Assembly: GCF_000004075.3 (NCBI RefSeq)
Contig: NC_026657.2
Span: 24,460,408 to 24,524,407 of the forward strand
Reading direction: 5' to 3'
Source: Cucumis sativus
Taxonomy: Eukaryota > Streptophyta > Magnoliopsida > Cucurbitales > Cucurbitaceae
Length of the DNA: 64,000 nt
Shown piece after piece: positions 63,355 through 64,000 of this stretch; position 1 is the first letter of the stretch, and the number at the start of each line of letters is the position of its first letter. The notes below the pieces were generated by a model. The model made no database searches and was not told the DNA's origin. It worked only from the letters and a program-made list of their open reading frames with translations. The position numbers and the translations under genes were made by a program.

Positions 63355-64000
63355 TAAAGATAACACATCGTTATATGTATTATTGTCATCAGTTTACTTT
63401 GTTTATTTTTCGTGAAACTTTGTCCTATCACTTTTTACTTTGACAACAACAACAAAAAAGAGTTTGTAAATAAATTGCTTTTTTAATTGATAACTTTAAG
63501 TAAATGGTATCAATTTCAAGCCATCTATTATATTCAATTCTAATCCAAAAAAGGAAAAGAAAAGAAAAGATATAAAGTAGTTTCTAAATAAATATGAGAA
63601 ATTTTGAAAATGGGCTTTTGATAGTTTCTGTCCCAACTTAATTAGTCTTTATTACTCATAACTTTTTTTTTAATATTTAATATTCATAACTTGTATCATG
63701 TGAACTATTACAATAATATTTGTGTCTTTAGTGTCTTGGCTTTTTCTTATTTGTAAAATTATAGAATTTTTTTTCCTTTTTATTTTTTAAATTTTAGCTT
63801 TAGAGTTTGAAATCAATCAATGTAATAAATCGTGGTTGTTAGAACTTGGGATAATCAATCAAATCGGAAAAAATTGTAGTCAAGTCAATTTTCAATTAAA
63901 TGGTTTACTTTTTAATATTATAAATATTTTTTAATAAGCAGGATAAAATTTTCTCATTGATCTTTGTGAGCGTATTCATATATATACATATATGTGTATA
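61790..64000. other. Upstream flank of canonical copy B, AT-rich
   Basis: The first few hundred bases should hold the leader and promoter of the channel gene. Beyond that I see only AT-rich sequence, with the TA microsatellite listed separately. No other gene recognised to the end of the window. Confidence 0.5.
63323..63350. repeat. (TA)14 microsatellite
   Basis: Uninterrupted TA dinucleotide repeat, likely length-polymorphic. Confidence 0.95.

Overview
The window looks like nuclear DNA of a eudicot plant: AT-rich, intron-bearing genes with GT-AG junctions, a plant-type spermine synthase, plant cyclic nucleotide-gated channels (CNGCs) and typical plant transposons. The repeats and gene set remind me of the cucurbit family (Cucumis-like). 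That is recollection, not a computed result.

Layout. 1-1.86 kb: nothing recognised. 1.87-4.97 kb: a decayed PIF/Harbinger DNA transposon on the + strand (transposase plus Myb/SANT-like partner). 6.3-10.2 kb: an intact nine-coding-exon spermine synthase gene (+). 11.1-61.8 kb: a tandem cluster of seven CNGC-related loci, all on the - strand. Two are canonical and complete (47.0-50.7 and 57.8-61.8 kb). One is divergent but open through all seven exons (32.4-36.7 kb). Four are pseudogenes or fragments (11.7-20.5, 27.8-28.7, 37.4-37.8 and 38.6-40.5 kb). The divergent group has a short N-terminus, lacks the calmodulin-binding IQ tail and carries a shifted pore filter. Three of its members plus the open gene also carry remnants of one small LTR element downstream, so they descend from one amplified unit.

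Inside the cluster: a young Ty1/copia element (13.1-18.7 kb) sits in the pore exon of the first pseudogene with a perfect 5-bp target duplication. A pair of tandem genes for small secreted six-cysteine peptides lies at 22.06-22.40 and 24.22-24.58 kb, with a candidate solo LTR between them. A CACTA-type terminus lies at 27.37 kb, a minisatellite at 41.6-42.4 kb, an LTR-like repeat at 43.8-44.7 kb, and an old degraded copia element (52.65-57.45 kb) between the two canonical channel genes. 61.8-64 kb is AT-rich flank with a TA microsatellite.

How it fits together: the channel cluster shows birth and death of genes, with intact, neofunctional-looking and dead copies side by side. The most unusual signal is in the divergent group. 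The nucleotides coding the selectivity filter are conserved but read one base out of register between two mutually compensating indels, which changes GQxL to GSNL.
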